DNA of 64,000 bases. It comes from Epiperipatus broadwayi. Its lineage: Eukaryota > Onychophora > Udeonychophora > Euonychophora > Peripatidae. Position 1 is the first letter of the stretch, and every line of letters begins with the position of its first letter. Below, in pieces: positions 23,691-36,705 of the stretch. The position numbers and the translations under genes are program-made. Under the pieces are notes generated by a model. The model saw nothing but the letters and a program-made list of their open reading frames with translations. It was not told where the DNA came from and did no database searches. Location of the stretch: the NCBI GenBank assembly GCA_028023455.1, contig JAQFVV010006208.1:4880963-4944962 (forward strand), in the 5' to 3' direction.

Positions 23691-24694
23691 AAATTTTTCC
23701 ATATATTAAACATAGACGAAAATAATAAATATATGAACTAACTCAGGAAGTTTTTTATATAAACATATACTGCATATATATATATATATATGTCAAGGAA
23801 ATCAAATCATATATTACGTGACTTAATTTAATGAGCTTGTATTACAATTGGCTTACTCATTATATAATCTATATATATAAATAAATTAATTCAATAAAGG
23901 AAATAGCATTCACTAACACTTATTAATCAAATAGAGAAAAATAAGTTTGCCTTAACATTGGATCTAGATTTTTACCTAATAGATTATTCATGAATATATC
24001 AATAAAACTACCATTCACCATTCAATGCCATTCTTTTTATAAGCACGCAATTTTACAAGTTATTATAAACTTATTAAAAATTAAGTAAAGTTTTAATATC
24101 CTTTTAGTATATGTAGGGATGAAATAACCTTTAAATAACCCTTCAAGTGAAAAGCTGCTCATAGAGAACTATGAAAGAAGCCAGGAATTCTTATCAAGCT
24201 TTCTGATTGTTAGGAGGTAAAGGTTTGGGCATTTTTCATCATTGTTTTGCCCTCTGACTAAAGTTAAGTGATCAATTATTGGTTGGTTATTGGATTTCCT
24301 ATGACTTGATTACCTAAAAGAAAATCATAACTCTAATTGGATCAAGATTGTAGGCCTTGTAAATAAATGAACTATTTCTATGCTATGAAGCCCTTCAGGA
24401 ACTAATGTAACATTGATCAACTTAGTGCAAATAATCAATGTAATATGTGTTACATTGTCTTAAGTGGTATTTTAATTTATATTATGTGTTTATTTTGAGT
24501 GGCAAATTTGTTGAGATTATGAAGAATGGATATTTTTTTGACCTATTAACTACAATGTTTGATTGACAAGCATTAATGATTGCTGTTTGTAGAATCGAGT
24601 CAAAGGCAATATTTCATTAATAATATATATAAATCTTAAGAGATCTGCAGATATATATGTAATAAATCTAACAATAAATTAGTGTACTGTAAAT

Positions 24695-24900
24695 AAATTT
24701 TATCTTTCTTATTGCATTGCCAAATCTATATAATTCTGATATCATTTATGTTCTTTATTACTTTTTAGAATGCTTTTTTTAAGATTTGGAAATATAAGTA
24801 GAAGTTCTGCAGAGGATTGCTGGGACAATCAAAAATAGTGGGTTGTAAAAAAGCATTGTAAAAAGTAATAAAGAACATAAATGATAGTATTATATGTACT
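24695..24900. mobile_element. family A foldback element
   Basis: Arms atcatttatgttctttatta (24741) and its complement (ending about 24885). The off-centre motif at 24807-24836 is ctgcagaggattgctgggac followed by aatcaaaaa, the degraded form of the CTGAAGA - stem - GAAA block. The outer segment tctttcttattgcattgcc is shared with the 251-462 copy. Confidence 0.7.
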
Positions 24901-25137
24901 TTAAATGGACTATCTGAACTAAACTTTGAAGATATACTTTGTAATAGCTTAAATTTTTTGTCAAGTATGCATTTAATGTTGGCACACAAAAAAAAGAAGG
25001 GTTAAAACAGCATTTTCATTACGCATTCAAAAAGTGCGATGAATATGTACCCTACAAGTATTGAAATTGGCAAATAGTGGAATTTCAATATGAATTATGT
25101 ATAAATCTATATATGTATATATGATTTAACAATCATT

Positions 25138-25265
25138 ATTATATTTACTGAGGCTATAATCCCCTCTTTTCTTCCATAGCGTAAGCTTGTGGTTAAAACA
25201 CCTGTAGAGGTCCCTACTATCGCATTTTATATGCATATTATCGAGGTTATAGCCTCAGTAAATAT
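25138..25265. mobile_element. MITE with ggctataa termini
   Basis: A complete simple copy: tttactgaggctataa at the left and ttatagcctcagtaaa at the right, about 125 bp, flanked by TA. The interior contains gaggtccctactatcgcatt, as in 12117-12427. The sequence right of both copies is also shared (acgtaatcaatgtgcgttta), so the true element may be longer. Confidence 0.75.
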
Positions 25266-25679
25266 TACTACGTAATCAATGTGCGTTTAATAAATTTATA
25301 ATTACAATGACATGAAAACACAGTCTACTTGGAAGAAGCTTTAAACTATTATTAAATATCTTAAAAATTTGATTATAATATTCTAATTTTAAATATTCTA
25401 ATTTATCATTAGATTTATTATATATATATGTATAGTTTTTTACATAACACCCATTATAATAGAGTATTAAGAAAAGGTAATATTTAATATTCAAAACTTT
25501 TATATTGTACTAATCATGTTTTCGGAAGACCATTGCCAAAATCATAATGCCGTTTAGTTTAGCAATTGAAAATTATGCTTATATATGGATAGTGATTTAT
25601 TATGCAAATGAGGTATTTAAATATTCCATTTTGTCAATAATGGAAATATGAATTTTTTCTATTAATTGTATTTGAATCT

Positions 25680-25815
25680 TTTGCATTTGCCCATGCCTCC
25701 TTGTATTTTCGTTTTCTATCGACTCTTTTGGCATAAACCGTTCTCACATTAGTAGGATTGAAAGTGTAACCCATAGTGAGATTGTGATCAAGTGAGATTG
25801 AACTATATTCGTTAT
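25680..25815 (-). mobile_element. PLE remnant: end of GIY-YIG ORF
   Basis: Minus strand reads DHNLTMGYTFNPTNVRTVYA then KRVDRKRKYKEAWANAK. This is the H-x-L-x-x-G-x-x-F-N ... R-x-R-K-x-K-E-A-W tail of PLE endonucleases. Only the last part survives. Confidence 0.55.
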
Positions 25816-26917
25816 TTTGTTTTGCCTTGTATAGAAAATGAAAATATAGGGAGGGATGGACAATTGCAAAAGATTCAAATGCAATTAATATAAAGAATTC
25901 ATGTGTTCCTTTATTGGAAAAATGGAATATTTAAATGTCTCATTTACATAATAAATCACATCCATATACAGGCATAATTTTCAGCTGCTAAACCAAACAG
26001 CATATTACGATTCTGGCAGTGGTCTGCGGAAATCATGCTTAGTGCAATGTAAAGGTTTTGAATATTAAATATTACCTTTTCTTAATATTTGATTATAACA
26101 AGTGTATAAGAATTTCAATAATTAAAGAAAAGAGAATTAAATATCATTTATATTTACATAATTGTAATACATTAAAATACTAATAAGTAATTTAGGTGAT
26201 TAGATTTATATATATATATATAATTACTATATTTTTAATTTCCCTATAAAATAAAACTAGTTGATGTTAGGGTCGAAGGTTCAATCAAAATGAGGAAACT
26301 GTTTGCAGTTTACTTTTTCAACTTCTTTAAACCAATTACTGCAAGCTTTAGTAAGTAATGATAGATGTCAGATGACAGAACCTATGGATCTTTGGATCTT
26401 GAAACAGTACACCTCTACCTTTAGGATCTAATTCACTTTTCTTCTAACTACTCTCATTTATGTCTATGTTAGACTTAAGATATCAGTCCAAACTAAAAAA
26501 ACATATAAATGTTGTCAATCTAAGCTAATATACTTGTATAGTCATAGAGATTTGAATCCAGTTCAGTTTCTATATATTAATATTGTTATTTTTTTTTAAT
26601 AACTATAGCCACCTCTATTCTGTGGCCAGGATTTGGAATAAACCAATAAACTATCACATGATCCATCACATGAGAAGATGAAAAAGTAAACTGCTAAAAC
26701 AGGAATATGCAAGCTGAAGATCATATGATAAGTCACGTGATAATTTATTGATTTAAGAAAATGAATGTAATACCAATGCAATGTTTATTAAATGCAATCT
26801 TTTTTAAAAATTATTATTGAAATTAAAACTCTTTTTTTTTATTAATATATAATTTAATACACTAATTAATTGCATAACACACAAATATTGAATTATAACT
26901 GTTTATATTATTATTAG

Positions 26918-29900
26918 AATATGAAGACATTTTTGAAGAAGCACCCGATCAACCTACTGAAGATTCTGTGGCAACAATTCTTATTCCAAAGACTACAGAA
27001 GAATTTACTGCTGAAGTTCAAGAAAAAATTATAGAATCTAAAGTATTAGAAGTAATTGAGATTCTTCAAGAACAACCTGTGCCCATGGAAGTAATTACTG
27101 ATTCAAAAAAAATAGAAGTTATTGAAATCCATGAACCATCTGACATTAAAGTGAGTGTAGAAAGCAAGAAAGCTGAGGAAATTTCTCCTCCTGAAAAAGA
27201 TAAAGTAGACATTCAGGAATTAATAACAGAGGAAAAATTAATTATAATTCAACCTGGTGCAGAAGAAATAACTATTTCTGTTGAATCAAAGAAAATTGAG
27301 GGGTTAGATGTAGTGCCTTCAAAACAGGAAGTAGTTATGGAATCTATAACAACAAAAACATCACAGATAGAAGAAATTATAGATTCTCAACCAACTGAAA
27401 TCATCAAAACTATAGAAGTTACAAAAACAGAAATTATGACACCATCAACGGAAATTGCTGAATTTCCACAATCTGAAGAAATCACAATAATAGAACAACC
27501 AGAAACATTTTTATCATTTGAGCCTGAGAAAATGCAAGAAACTCTTGCACAAATGGAAATTAAAGTAGACTCAAAGGAACTCCCTAAGTCAGTCATAGAA
27601 GTTCCTGAATTAGTACAGCAACAAATTGATATAGAAGTAAAAGTAAAACCAATCGAGGTTATAGAAATTGTTTCTCATGAACTTAGCATTGGTCAGGATA
27701 AAGTAATTTCAGAAACAGAATCTGAAGTTTCTTCTCTATATGAAGATGCTGAAGATACATCATCGTTAAAAGTCAAAGTGCAAGCATTCAGGCCAACATC
27801 ACCTGAAGAGTATCAGTCATTATCGGAGGTTTCAGAATCAGAATTTTATGAATCTGCCCAAGAGCCAGAAAGCGTAGTTTCGGATGATTTTACAGTTGCG
27901 GCTGAACCTGGTGAAAGTTCAGAGATGTATGAATCGGCTGAAGATGAAAGTATTTCATCAGAAGCTACCATTGGAGCAGAAGATGTGGAACAAATATCAG
28001 AAATTATACAAGCTCAACCCTCAATTCCATCAGTTAAAGTTAAAGAAGAAAAAGTTTTGGAAACCAAAGAAATTATACTAGAAGAAGTTCCTGCTGAAGT
28101 AGCAAAATTTGCGGAACACTTAGTGAAGACAGTCATAGCATCAGCAGCTACAGAATTGAGCTTTGTGCAAGAAAAGGATATAATTCAATTCCAAGAAGAT
28201 TTTCAATCATTGATCACTGAATATACTGTTCCTAAATTTATAGAACCGATTCCAATCATTCAGGATCTAGATAAAGCAACTATGGAAATTATAGAAATCA
28301 AGGAATTACATGTACCTGAAGAAAAGAAAGAAATATCAGAAATAAAACTGAGTATAAAAGATGAAGAAAAGGTTGAAATAAAAACTGAATTTGAAGTCAA
28401 AGAAAAAATTACTCCCATATTAGATGAAACACAAATTTCACAACCAAGTGAAGAAATTAAACCATTAATTATTGAAGTTACATCACCAGAAATTGTAGAA
28501 GTAATAGAAGTTCCAATAGACATTAAAGAAATAATTACTATAGCTACTGAAGTTAAGGAAGCAGAAATTCCTGAAAAAGAACAATCTAAGGAAGAAAAAG
28601 AAGTTCAGCCTCTAGAAGAAATACAACCTATTCCTATCGACATTACGATGCATGTAGTAGCAGAAATAAAAGAAGTCCCAAGGGAAGAGAAGGAAATAAC
28701 CCCCACAGTTATTGATGTCAAAGAGACATTAGTTTCAAAAGAAGAAATACATATGGAAGAGGTAGTTGTAAAGGAGAAAGAAGAAATTGAATTAAAAGAT
28801 CTCCAAGTTGATGTTGTTTTAGACAAAGGATTAATTGAGAAAACTCAACCTCATATTGAATCCTCTGATGAACTTCAACCATTAATCATAGATTTTTCAA
28901 AACCTGAGGTTATAGAAGCCAAGGAAGAACTTACTGAAGTAAAAGAAATAACTACTACTATTATTGAAGTTAAAGAACCTTTAATTTCTGAAAAAGAAAA
29001 AATTATAAAAACAGAGCTTGAAGTAACAACTATAAAAGAAGAACAACCACAGATTGATGTAAAAATACAAGAAACTGAAATTGTTCTTAGTAAAGAAGAA
29101 GTGATTATTCAATCTAGTGAAGAAATTCAACCATTACCTGCAGATCTTCCAAAATCTGAGGAAGCAGAAGTCAAAGAATTTCCTGAAGAGATGCAAAAAG
29201 CAACTATTAAACTTATTGAAGATAAACAAATAGAAATACCAGAAGAAAAACCTCAAGAGACAAAACTTGAAGTTATAATTACAAAAGAAGAAAAACCAAT
29301 TCATGTTTCACAACAAATTGAAGTAGTTTTGGAAAAAGAAGTAACTGAAGAAATTAAAACACATGTGGAAGAAGGTGTAATCATTCAGCCTATTGAAGAA
29401 ATAGAAAGTTTATCTATAGAATTTCCAAAACCACAGGCTGCAGAAACAAAAGAGATGCCTACTGAAGTAAAAGAAGTACTTACTAAAATTACTGAAGTTA
29501 AGGAAATAGAAATGCCAGAAGAAAAAACTCAAAAAACAGAACTTCAATTGATAATTGTAAAAGAAGAACAACAAATTGATGTTAAAACACAAAAAATTGA
29601 AGTGGTCTCGGAAAAAGAAGTAACTCAAGAAATTACGACACATGTTGAAGAAGGTATAATCATTCAGCCTATTGAAGAAATACAGCCTTTATCTACAGAA
29701 TTTCCAAAACCACAGGCTGCAGAAACAAAAGAGATACCTACTGAAGTAAAGGAAGTACTTACTGAAATTACTAAAGTTAAGGAAATAGAAATGCCAGAAG
29801 AAAAAACTCAAAAAACAGAACTTGAAATGATAATTGTAAAGGAAGAACAACAAATTGATGTTAAGACACAAGAAATTGAAGTGGTCTTGGAAAAAGAGAT

Positions 29901-32572
29901 AACTGAAGAAATTAAAACACATGTGGAAGAAGGTGTAATCATTCAACCTATTGAAGAAATACAGCCTTTATCTATAGAATTTCCAAAACCACAAGCTGCA
30001 GAAACAAAAGAGATACCTTCTGAAGTAAAGGAAGTACCTACCAAAATTATTGAAATTAAGGAAATAGAAATGCCAGAGGAGAAAACTCAGAAAACAGAAT
30101 TTGAAATGATAATTCTAAAAGAAGAACAACAAATTGATGTTAAGACCCAAGAAATTAAAGTGGTTTTGGAAAAAGAAGTAACTGAAGAAATTAAAACCCA
30201 TGTGGAAGAAGGTGTAATCATTCAACCTGTTGAAGAAATAGAGTCTTTATCTATAGAATTTCCAAAACCACAAGCTGCAGAAACAAAAGATGTACCTATT
30301 GAAGTAAAGGAAGTACCTACTAAAATTATTGAAGTTAAGGAAATAGAAATGCCAGAAGAAAAACCTCAAAAAACAGAAGTTGAATTGATAATTCTAAAAG
30401 AAGAACAACAAATAGATGTTAAGACACAAGAAATTGAAGTGGTTTTGGAAAAAGAAATAACTGAAGAAATTAAAACCCATGTGGAAGAAGGGGTAATCAT
30501 TCAGCCTATTGAAGAAATAGAGACATTATCTATAGAATTTCCAAAACCACAGGCTGCAGAAACAAAAGAGGTACCTACTGAAGTAAAAGAAGTACCTACT
30601 AAAATTATTGAAGTTATGGAAATAGAAATTCCAGAAGAAAAAACTCAAAAAACAGAATTTGAAATGATAATTCTAAAAGAAGAACAACAAATTGATGTTA
30701 AGACACAAGAAATTGAAGTGGTTTTGGAAAAAGAAATAACTGAAGAAATTAAAACCCATGTGGAAGAAGGTGTAATCATTCAACCTATTGAAGAAATACA
30801 GCCTTTATCTATAGAATTTCCAAAACCACAGGCTGCTGAAACAAAAGAGGTGCCTACAGAAGTAAAGGAAGTACCTACTAAAATTATTGAAGTTAAGGAA
30901 ATAGAAATTCCAGAAGAAAAAACTCAAAAAACAGAAGTTGAATTGATAATTGTAAAAGAAGAACAACAAATTGATGTTAAGACAGAAGAAATTGAAGTGA
31001 TTTTGGAAAAGGAAATAACTGAAGAAATTAAAACCCATGTGGAAGAAGGTGTAATCATTCAACCTATTGAAGAAATACAGCCTTTATCTATAGAATTTCC
31101 AAAACCACAGGCTGCAGAAACAAAAGAGGTACCTACTGAAGTAAAGGAAGTACCTACTAAAATTATAGAAGTTAAGGAAATAGAAATGCCAGAAGAAAAA
31201 ACTCAGAAAACAGAAGTTGAATTGATAATTGTAAAAGAAGAACAACAAATTGATGTTAAGACAGAAGAAATTGAAGTGATTTTGGAAAAGGAAATAACTG
31301 AAGAAATTAAAACCCATGTGGAAGAAGGTATAATCATTCAACCTATTGAAGAAATACAACCTTTATCTATAGAATTTCCAAAATCACAGGCTGTAGAAAC
31401 AAAAGAGGTACCTATTGAAGTAAAGGAAGTACCCACTAAAATTATGGAAGTTAAAGAAATAGAAATTCCAAAAGATAAAACTCAAAAAACAGAATTTGAA
31501 ATGATAATAGTTAAAGAAGAACAACAAATAGGGATTAAAACTCAAGAAATTGAATTGATAATTGAAAAAGAAGAAATTGAAGATGTTTCAACTCATGTTA
31601 AAGAAGGATTTCTTGTGCAAAGTACTGAAGAAACACAACCATTTATTACTGAAATTATAACTCCTCAAATTGTGGAAATATCAGAATTGCCAAAACATAT
31701 TCAAGAGAAAATAATTAAAATAGAGGAGATTGCTCAACCACAAATTACTGAGGATAAAAAACCTGAAACAACAACATTAGAAATGATTATCACTAAAGAT
31801 GAAGAACAGATTGAAGTGAGAACTCAAACAGTAGAATTTGTTATTGAAAAAGAAATGACAGAACAAATTCAAACTCATGTTCAGGAAGGTATTATTACAC
31901 AAGCTATAGAAGAAACAAAACCCTGGATTGTGGAATTTCCTACACCAGAAATTGCAGAAACAACAAGTATCCCTATAGAAGTTCAGACTATTGTAACAAA
32001 AATAGTGGAAACACAAGAACCCGCTTTTCCTGAAATAGAAAAATCTACCATGGCCACATTAGAAGTAACTATTGTCAGAGATGAAGAAAAACGAGAAATA
32101 AAAACTGAAGAAGTTGAATTTATTATGGAAGCATTACCTTTTGAAGAGATTAAACCTCATGAGTTAGAAATAACATTTGAATCATCTAAATCAGAAGAAT
32201 ATGTTATCATTTCAGAAACAGAATATAAAGCTCCTGAAATCGAAATTACTATTGCGAAGAGAGAACAACCAACTGTGGAAATTATTGAATTACAGCCACC
32301 TGTTTTTGAAAAACACATAACAAGTATAACAGTAGTTCAAGGTAAACCGGCAAAATTTGAGGCTATTATTTCAGGCATTCCGCAACCAACAGTTTACTGG
32401 TATTTTCACGACAAAAAGATTCATCCATCGTACGATTTTCAGATTACTTATGAAAATAAAACTGCAGTCTTATTTATTGCTCAAGCTTTTCCAGATGATG
32501 AAGGAGAATTTATATGCAAAGCCGTTAATGAAGTTGGGGAAGCAACAAGCACAGCTTATCTCACCCTTCTTG
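26918..32572 (+). CDS. titin/stretchin-like protein, exon 4 (giant PEVK-like repeat exon + Ig)
   Basis: Internal exon, 5655 nt (1885 codons), phase 1-1: acceptor ttattattag before 26918, donor gtaaag at 32573. Residues 1 to about 1793 are PEVK-like. The first ~270 residues have irregular repeats. Three acidic tyrosine motifs (LYEDAED, FYESAQE, MYESAED) lie at 27736-27945. From 29.1 to 32.1 kb come 93-residue tandem repeats. The last 92 residues are an I-set Ig starting PPVFEKHITSITVVQGKPA with core Trp in VYWYFHDKKI and F-strand DEGEFICKAVNEVG. The B-strand Cys is Ala (F-E-A), so the usual disulfide is lost. Expected role: extensible spring with one Ig node, inferred from composition. No internal stop. 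Confidence 0.92.
27720..27990 (+). other. triplicated acidic Tyr motif in exon 4
   Basis: Three copies of hydrophobic-Y-E-(S/D)-A-x-(E/D) surrounded by Ser and acidic residues have Tyr codons at 27739, 27847 and 27928. The surrounding sequence (SEVSSLYEDAEDTSS; SEFYESAQEPESV; SEMYESAEDESIS) is unlike the repeats that follow. It may be a short linear interaction or phosphorylation motif; that is inference only. Confidence 0.6.
29100..31620 (+). repeat. 279-bp (93-residue) coding tandem repeat, 8 regular copies
   Basis: The marker HVEEG(V/I)IIQP has its ATC codon near 29381, 29660, 29939, 30218, 30497, 30776, 31055 and 31334, exactly 279 bp apart with no indels. Each unit contains IEFPKPQAAETKE, EVKEVPTKIIEVKEIE and KEEQQIDVKTQEIEVV. 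A diverged unit precedes (from 29101, offset 276) and at least two diverged units follow (to about 32130). Copies in the middle are more alike than those at the edges. Confidence 0.92.
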
Positions 32573-32753
32573 GTAAAGTATTCAAACTCACACTAAAAAC
32601 TTGATTAACAATTTTCATGCATGGTAATAATGTAGCATACTGTATTCAATTAAAATAATTTATTTTTAATAAAAAATAATCATTACACCAAAAGAAATAT
32701 AAAACTTTATATATTTTTTAAGAATAAAATAAATCACTAATTACTAATATACC

Positions 32754-32930
32754 TTATTACTTTGAATATAAGACGCCCCTGAGTTTAAGACTCAATAGAA
32801 TTTTAAGCTAAGTAAATTGGAAAAAAAAAATCTATGTATACCATTTTTGTTTTGAATTTAAGACACACCTCCATTTGTATTGATTAAAAATTTGGATAAA
32901 AAGTGTGTCTTATATTAGAAGTAATACAAT
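32754..32930. mobile_element. short MITE-like element, copy 1
   Basis: Ends tattactttgaatataagac and, inverted, gtcttatattagaagtaata. It shares gaatttaagacacacc...aaaatttggataaaaagtg with the copy at 33782-33962. Confidence 0.55.
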
Positions 32931-33117
32931 ATTTTAGACCTTTGAACAAAACATCACATCACTTTCTCTGTTTGCGTTCATATATTTTTTGGAAGTTATA
33001 ATTCACTTTATTTACTCTCCTTTCATAGCATCCACCGTAAATCTAAGTAAACAATGGATGCTATGTACAAAGTGAAAGCCTCTTCCTCTGAGAAAATGAT
33101 CAATTCGGAAACTAATT

Positions 33118-33465
33118 TGAGAAACACAGAGGCTAAACTCTCCATAGCAGTAGAGACACTCACTGCAAGCTAGAGTAATCAATGGATGCAAGGTTTGTGC
33201 ATAGAATCATTATCTAGCGCCTACTCACCCAAAGAGGTGCAGTGCTCTCAGATCCAAGGCTCCTCACTTATGAAAGCGACGAACTAGAAACTAGTATGGG
33301 GATATTGGATGAATAGGCACTAGATGTGGATTTTATGCAGAAACCTTCTTGCATCAATTAATTACTCTGGTTTGCATGGAGTGGTGCTACTAGTATGGAG
33401 AGTTCAGCCTCTGTGTAAACAGCTTATGTAAGAATAAAGAATGGTGATCATGTAATGTTTAGTGG
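33118..33465. mobile_element. family B foldback element
   Basis: Arms gaggctaaactctccatagc and, inverted, ggagagttcagcctctgtg. The right arm begins with a GAAAC block at 33287-33291 followed by tagtatggggatattgg. It ends in aagaatggtgatcatgtaat. The central CTGATGA reads CTTATGA here. Confidence 0.75.
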
Positions 33466-33781
33466 TTTAATCTGGGGAAGTAAATATAGCACTACTTTTG
33501 AGTGTTCATTGATTACTCATGCTTGTAATAGATATTTATCTGATGTAGAATAAACAGAGTGAACTTACATGCTTGATATAATTGGTTAAAATTATTACTG
33601 ATATAACAAAATTAATTTAGCATTGTAAATGAATTAATCATATTTTAAAACAAAAATTATGAATATGATGTTAATAAATTTAATCAGCCACTTAAGCTAT
33701 TGTGCGCTTTTTCATGGGTGTTAAATAATAATAAATGAGTACTTCCATCTTGCTAACATTTATCAGGATTTTTCTATTACT

Positions 33782-33962
33782 GTATTACTTCGAAAATAAA
33801 ATGCTCCCAAATTTATGATGCAGTTGGATTTTAAGCTTAGAAAAGTGGAAAAAAAAGTCCATAAGTTAATAAAATGTTTGCTTTGAATTTAAGGCATACC
33901 CCTACTTTTACAGCTCCAAAATTTGGATAAAAAGTGCATTTTATATTCAAATTAATATGGTG
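33782..33962. mobile_element. short MITE-like element, copy 2
   Basis: Related to 32754-32930: tattacttcgaaaataaaat at the left, tttgaatttaaggcatacc and aaaatttggataaaaagtgc inside. Together the two copies bracket the family B element. Confidence 0.55.
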
Positions 33963-35389
33963 ATAATGTTTTTTTTCTTAATATATAAATATTAGTATAA
34001 AATTAAGTATTTAGTTTAATAGATCATAATTATGCATGAGTATAGAAATAAAAATATTTGATAATTTCTATAAATTGTCTTTTTTTAAATTTATTAATCT
34101 GCTCCTGATCTTTTCATGTTTGTGTTTGTATGCATGTGAGTGTAGATTGAATGTAATCAGATATTTTCCTGTATTTGGTACAATATGTTATGGAATTCAA
34201 GATCCATGAATCATTTTGCAGATCTGTCACTTTCTATATTCAAACTTCCTATGAATTTCTGAACAGTAAATTATTCAATTATATTAGTAGGTTATTATGT
34301 TCATGGTAAAGTTTATATATATATATGATAATGGTGCTTGCACTGAAAGTGCACTTAACCAAACAAATATCGAATGAATGAAGACTAACACACTTCACCA
34401 GACATACTAACATATGTATATAAAATTATGATTCTAAGACACGATGTATCTTGCTTAGACTGAATGTTTCATATATATAAGTAGAGGGATGTCAATTCAG
34501 GATTTTTTAGTCTGTTCATTCTCCATTTCATCTCAAGCGCACATGTGAAGAAGATATATGATCTTCAATATACATATTTCTTGCAGAACCAGCACTCATC
34601 AATTGGGTCAGATCATAATCTCCCATATATATATACAATCAGTGCTCGGTTTATATTAAGGTAGCAGTTCCTCAAACTTTAATGGGCAGGTTCAATCTTC
34701 TAACCCTTCCAACTATTCAACTATACATTTCATTGAAAAACCAATGATGGAACACACACAGTCCTTATTGGATTTGATGTGTTAATCTAACCCCCCATAT
34801 TATTGAACCATAAAGAATTTTTATACTATTACATTGTGACAAATAATAGAAACTTTTCTTACTGTTTTAAAGGCACAAAATATGTTGTACTAATCATATC
34901 TAGTGACTTATTATATTAACTCTGAACACAATTACATTTTTTCACATATACTCATTAATAAGTATGGCTTTTATTCATATTACCTCTAATCAGTAAGATA
35001 TTTATCAAGCTTAAACTACATTCTTTTTGATTATACAAGACCGTTAATAAAATTAGCTTATTTTCTCTTCACATATACTACACCAAGTTTCTTCTCTTTT
35101 TTTTAATAAGAAAATATCATACAAAATACAACTGAATTTTTGAAAATCAGATCTTCTGCTTCATTTAATAGAGAATAGAATTATTTAAAAAAATTAGTAA
35201 AATGACATTATCATTGACTATTTTAACTATATTCAATTAAAATAAATGGCAAACAGTTTCATTAGTGATTCAAAATATTATTAAAACATAAACTATGTCA
35301 TGAAGTTGAGATAGACTTTTATGGATACAGATGTAGATGGCCACCTACATTTCCATTTTGTCTTCGCTTCTTTAAATACTGCTTTGCCA

Positions 35390-36705
35390 ACATAAAAAAT
35401 ACCAGGAATGACTAATCCATCAATTGTACATATTTTGAAAAAAAAAATGGTGATTTATTGTAATTTATAAATTCAAAGTGAAATCTAAAACCTTTTCTTA
35501 CTTTTCATTGACAGTTTTTTTTTTTTTTGGTGAATGTTTAGTAATATTTGTCTTTTCAATTTCTAAAAGTGATCAATTCTAAGTTTTCAAAGTTTCTTTG
35601 GATATCTCGTTGTCATTGGAATACTATCTAATATTGACTTACAAAAATTAATTGATGTAATTTACAAGGAATTTGAAATCAGACTTTCAAGCTTCCTACA
35701 GCTATCCATTCTAACTTAATTTCAAACAATCTTTTTTTATTTGTAATTGGAAGATTTGTTTTGGAAATTTTATTACTTTGTTTATAAAAAATTTTAATAT
35801 CTTCTTTCTTATTGGCTTTTCAAAAGATAAGGAGAGAGTTGGAGGGGAGAGGTAAATTCTATTGTGGACTTAGATGGAAACAATAATTGTCAGCATTCAA
35901 TACCAATCTGATTAAATATTCCAAATAAAAATAAAATGGCTATAAATGAAACAACAACAACAAATTAACCAAAAAAAAAAGCTTAAAATAAAAACTTCTT
36001 TATTATTGATTTGGATTTTACTTTTTCTTTTTAATTAAAAACTAAACAATAATCTTAATATAATAATTTAAATGAACACCACTTCCAAATGTAATGTTTC
36101 CAGATGCTTTTCAAATTAAAACATTTAAAATCAACAATATTATCAACGTCATGCGTTGTTAGCTGAGAGGTCATCGCATCCATTTTGCAAGCAAGTAGTA
36201 GGTTGCAGATGGTTGTGGGTTCGCTACCCGGCTAATGCCATGACATATGAGGAAAAAAAAAACAACAATATTATCAACACAAAAGTTTTATTTTTAAATT
36301 AATTTCTAACAAGTTTAAAAAAATATTTTTTTAAAAATTCATATTAGATTTATAAATTAAATCATATTAGTATTACTAGTACAAATTGCAATTCCAGACT
36401 GTAGTTCTTTACTTCCTCCTCCCCATTTTTGAAAAGAAGAAATTAAAACATTTTTGAAGAAAAGAATAATCCAAATTTCCAAACTGATTTTTTTTTTTTC
36501 CAATTATAAATAAGAAAAAGAGATTGTTTGAAATTTATCAACATTATGTAAGTTGATAAAAGTTCATCAAAAGAAAAGATCTGTCAATGAAAAGATTACA
36601 CATTGAATTTATAAATTAAGTCATAGTAGTATTACTATGAAAAATTGCCATTTTTTAAAAGAAATCTTCAATTTATGGATTAGTCATCCCAGTATTCTTT
36701 CATAA
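35390..36705. mobile_element. long foldback element
   Basis: Diverged inverted arms, at about 35390-35790 and 36475-36705. Matching blocks include gaatgactaatccatcaatt / gatggattagtc-like sequence near 36675, tttcattgacagt / ctgtcaatgaaaag, and tttgtaattggaag / ttccaattataaat. The loop contains a later SINE insertion (36148-36262). Confidence 0.6.
36148..36262 (+). mobile_element. tRNA-derived SINE with perfect 16-bp target duplication
   Basis: The identical 16-mer caacaatattatcaac flanks the element at 36132-36147 and 36263-36278. The body is 115 bp, with an A-box-like gttagctgagagg near 36158-36170, B-box ggttcgctacc at 36218-36228, then gccatgacatatgagg and an A-rich tail. This is the standard structure of a LINE-mobilised tRNA SINE. 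The perfect duplication suggests a recent insertion. It is not a tRNA gene. Confidence 0.85.

Larger units (their letters stand above)
23342..26917 (+). other. intron between exons 3 and 4
   Basis: 3.6 kb, the shortest intron. It holds a foldback (23478-23690), a family A foldback (24695-24900), a MITE copy (25138-25265) and a PLE tail (25680-25815). The remainder, including 23700-24690 and 25820-26917, shows no exon or repeat I can name, though an imperfect hairpin-rich segment lies near 26620-26760. Confidence 0.8.

Noticed and set aside
29410-31359. Repeated open frames on the minus strand rich in Phe (about 77-91 codons each)
   Set aside because: They are the complement of the 279-bp coding repeat; spacing equals the unit. 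No start context, splice signals or recognisable domain.
36148-36240. tRNA gene
   Set aside because: Flanked by a target duplication and an A-rich tail, so it is a SINE head.
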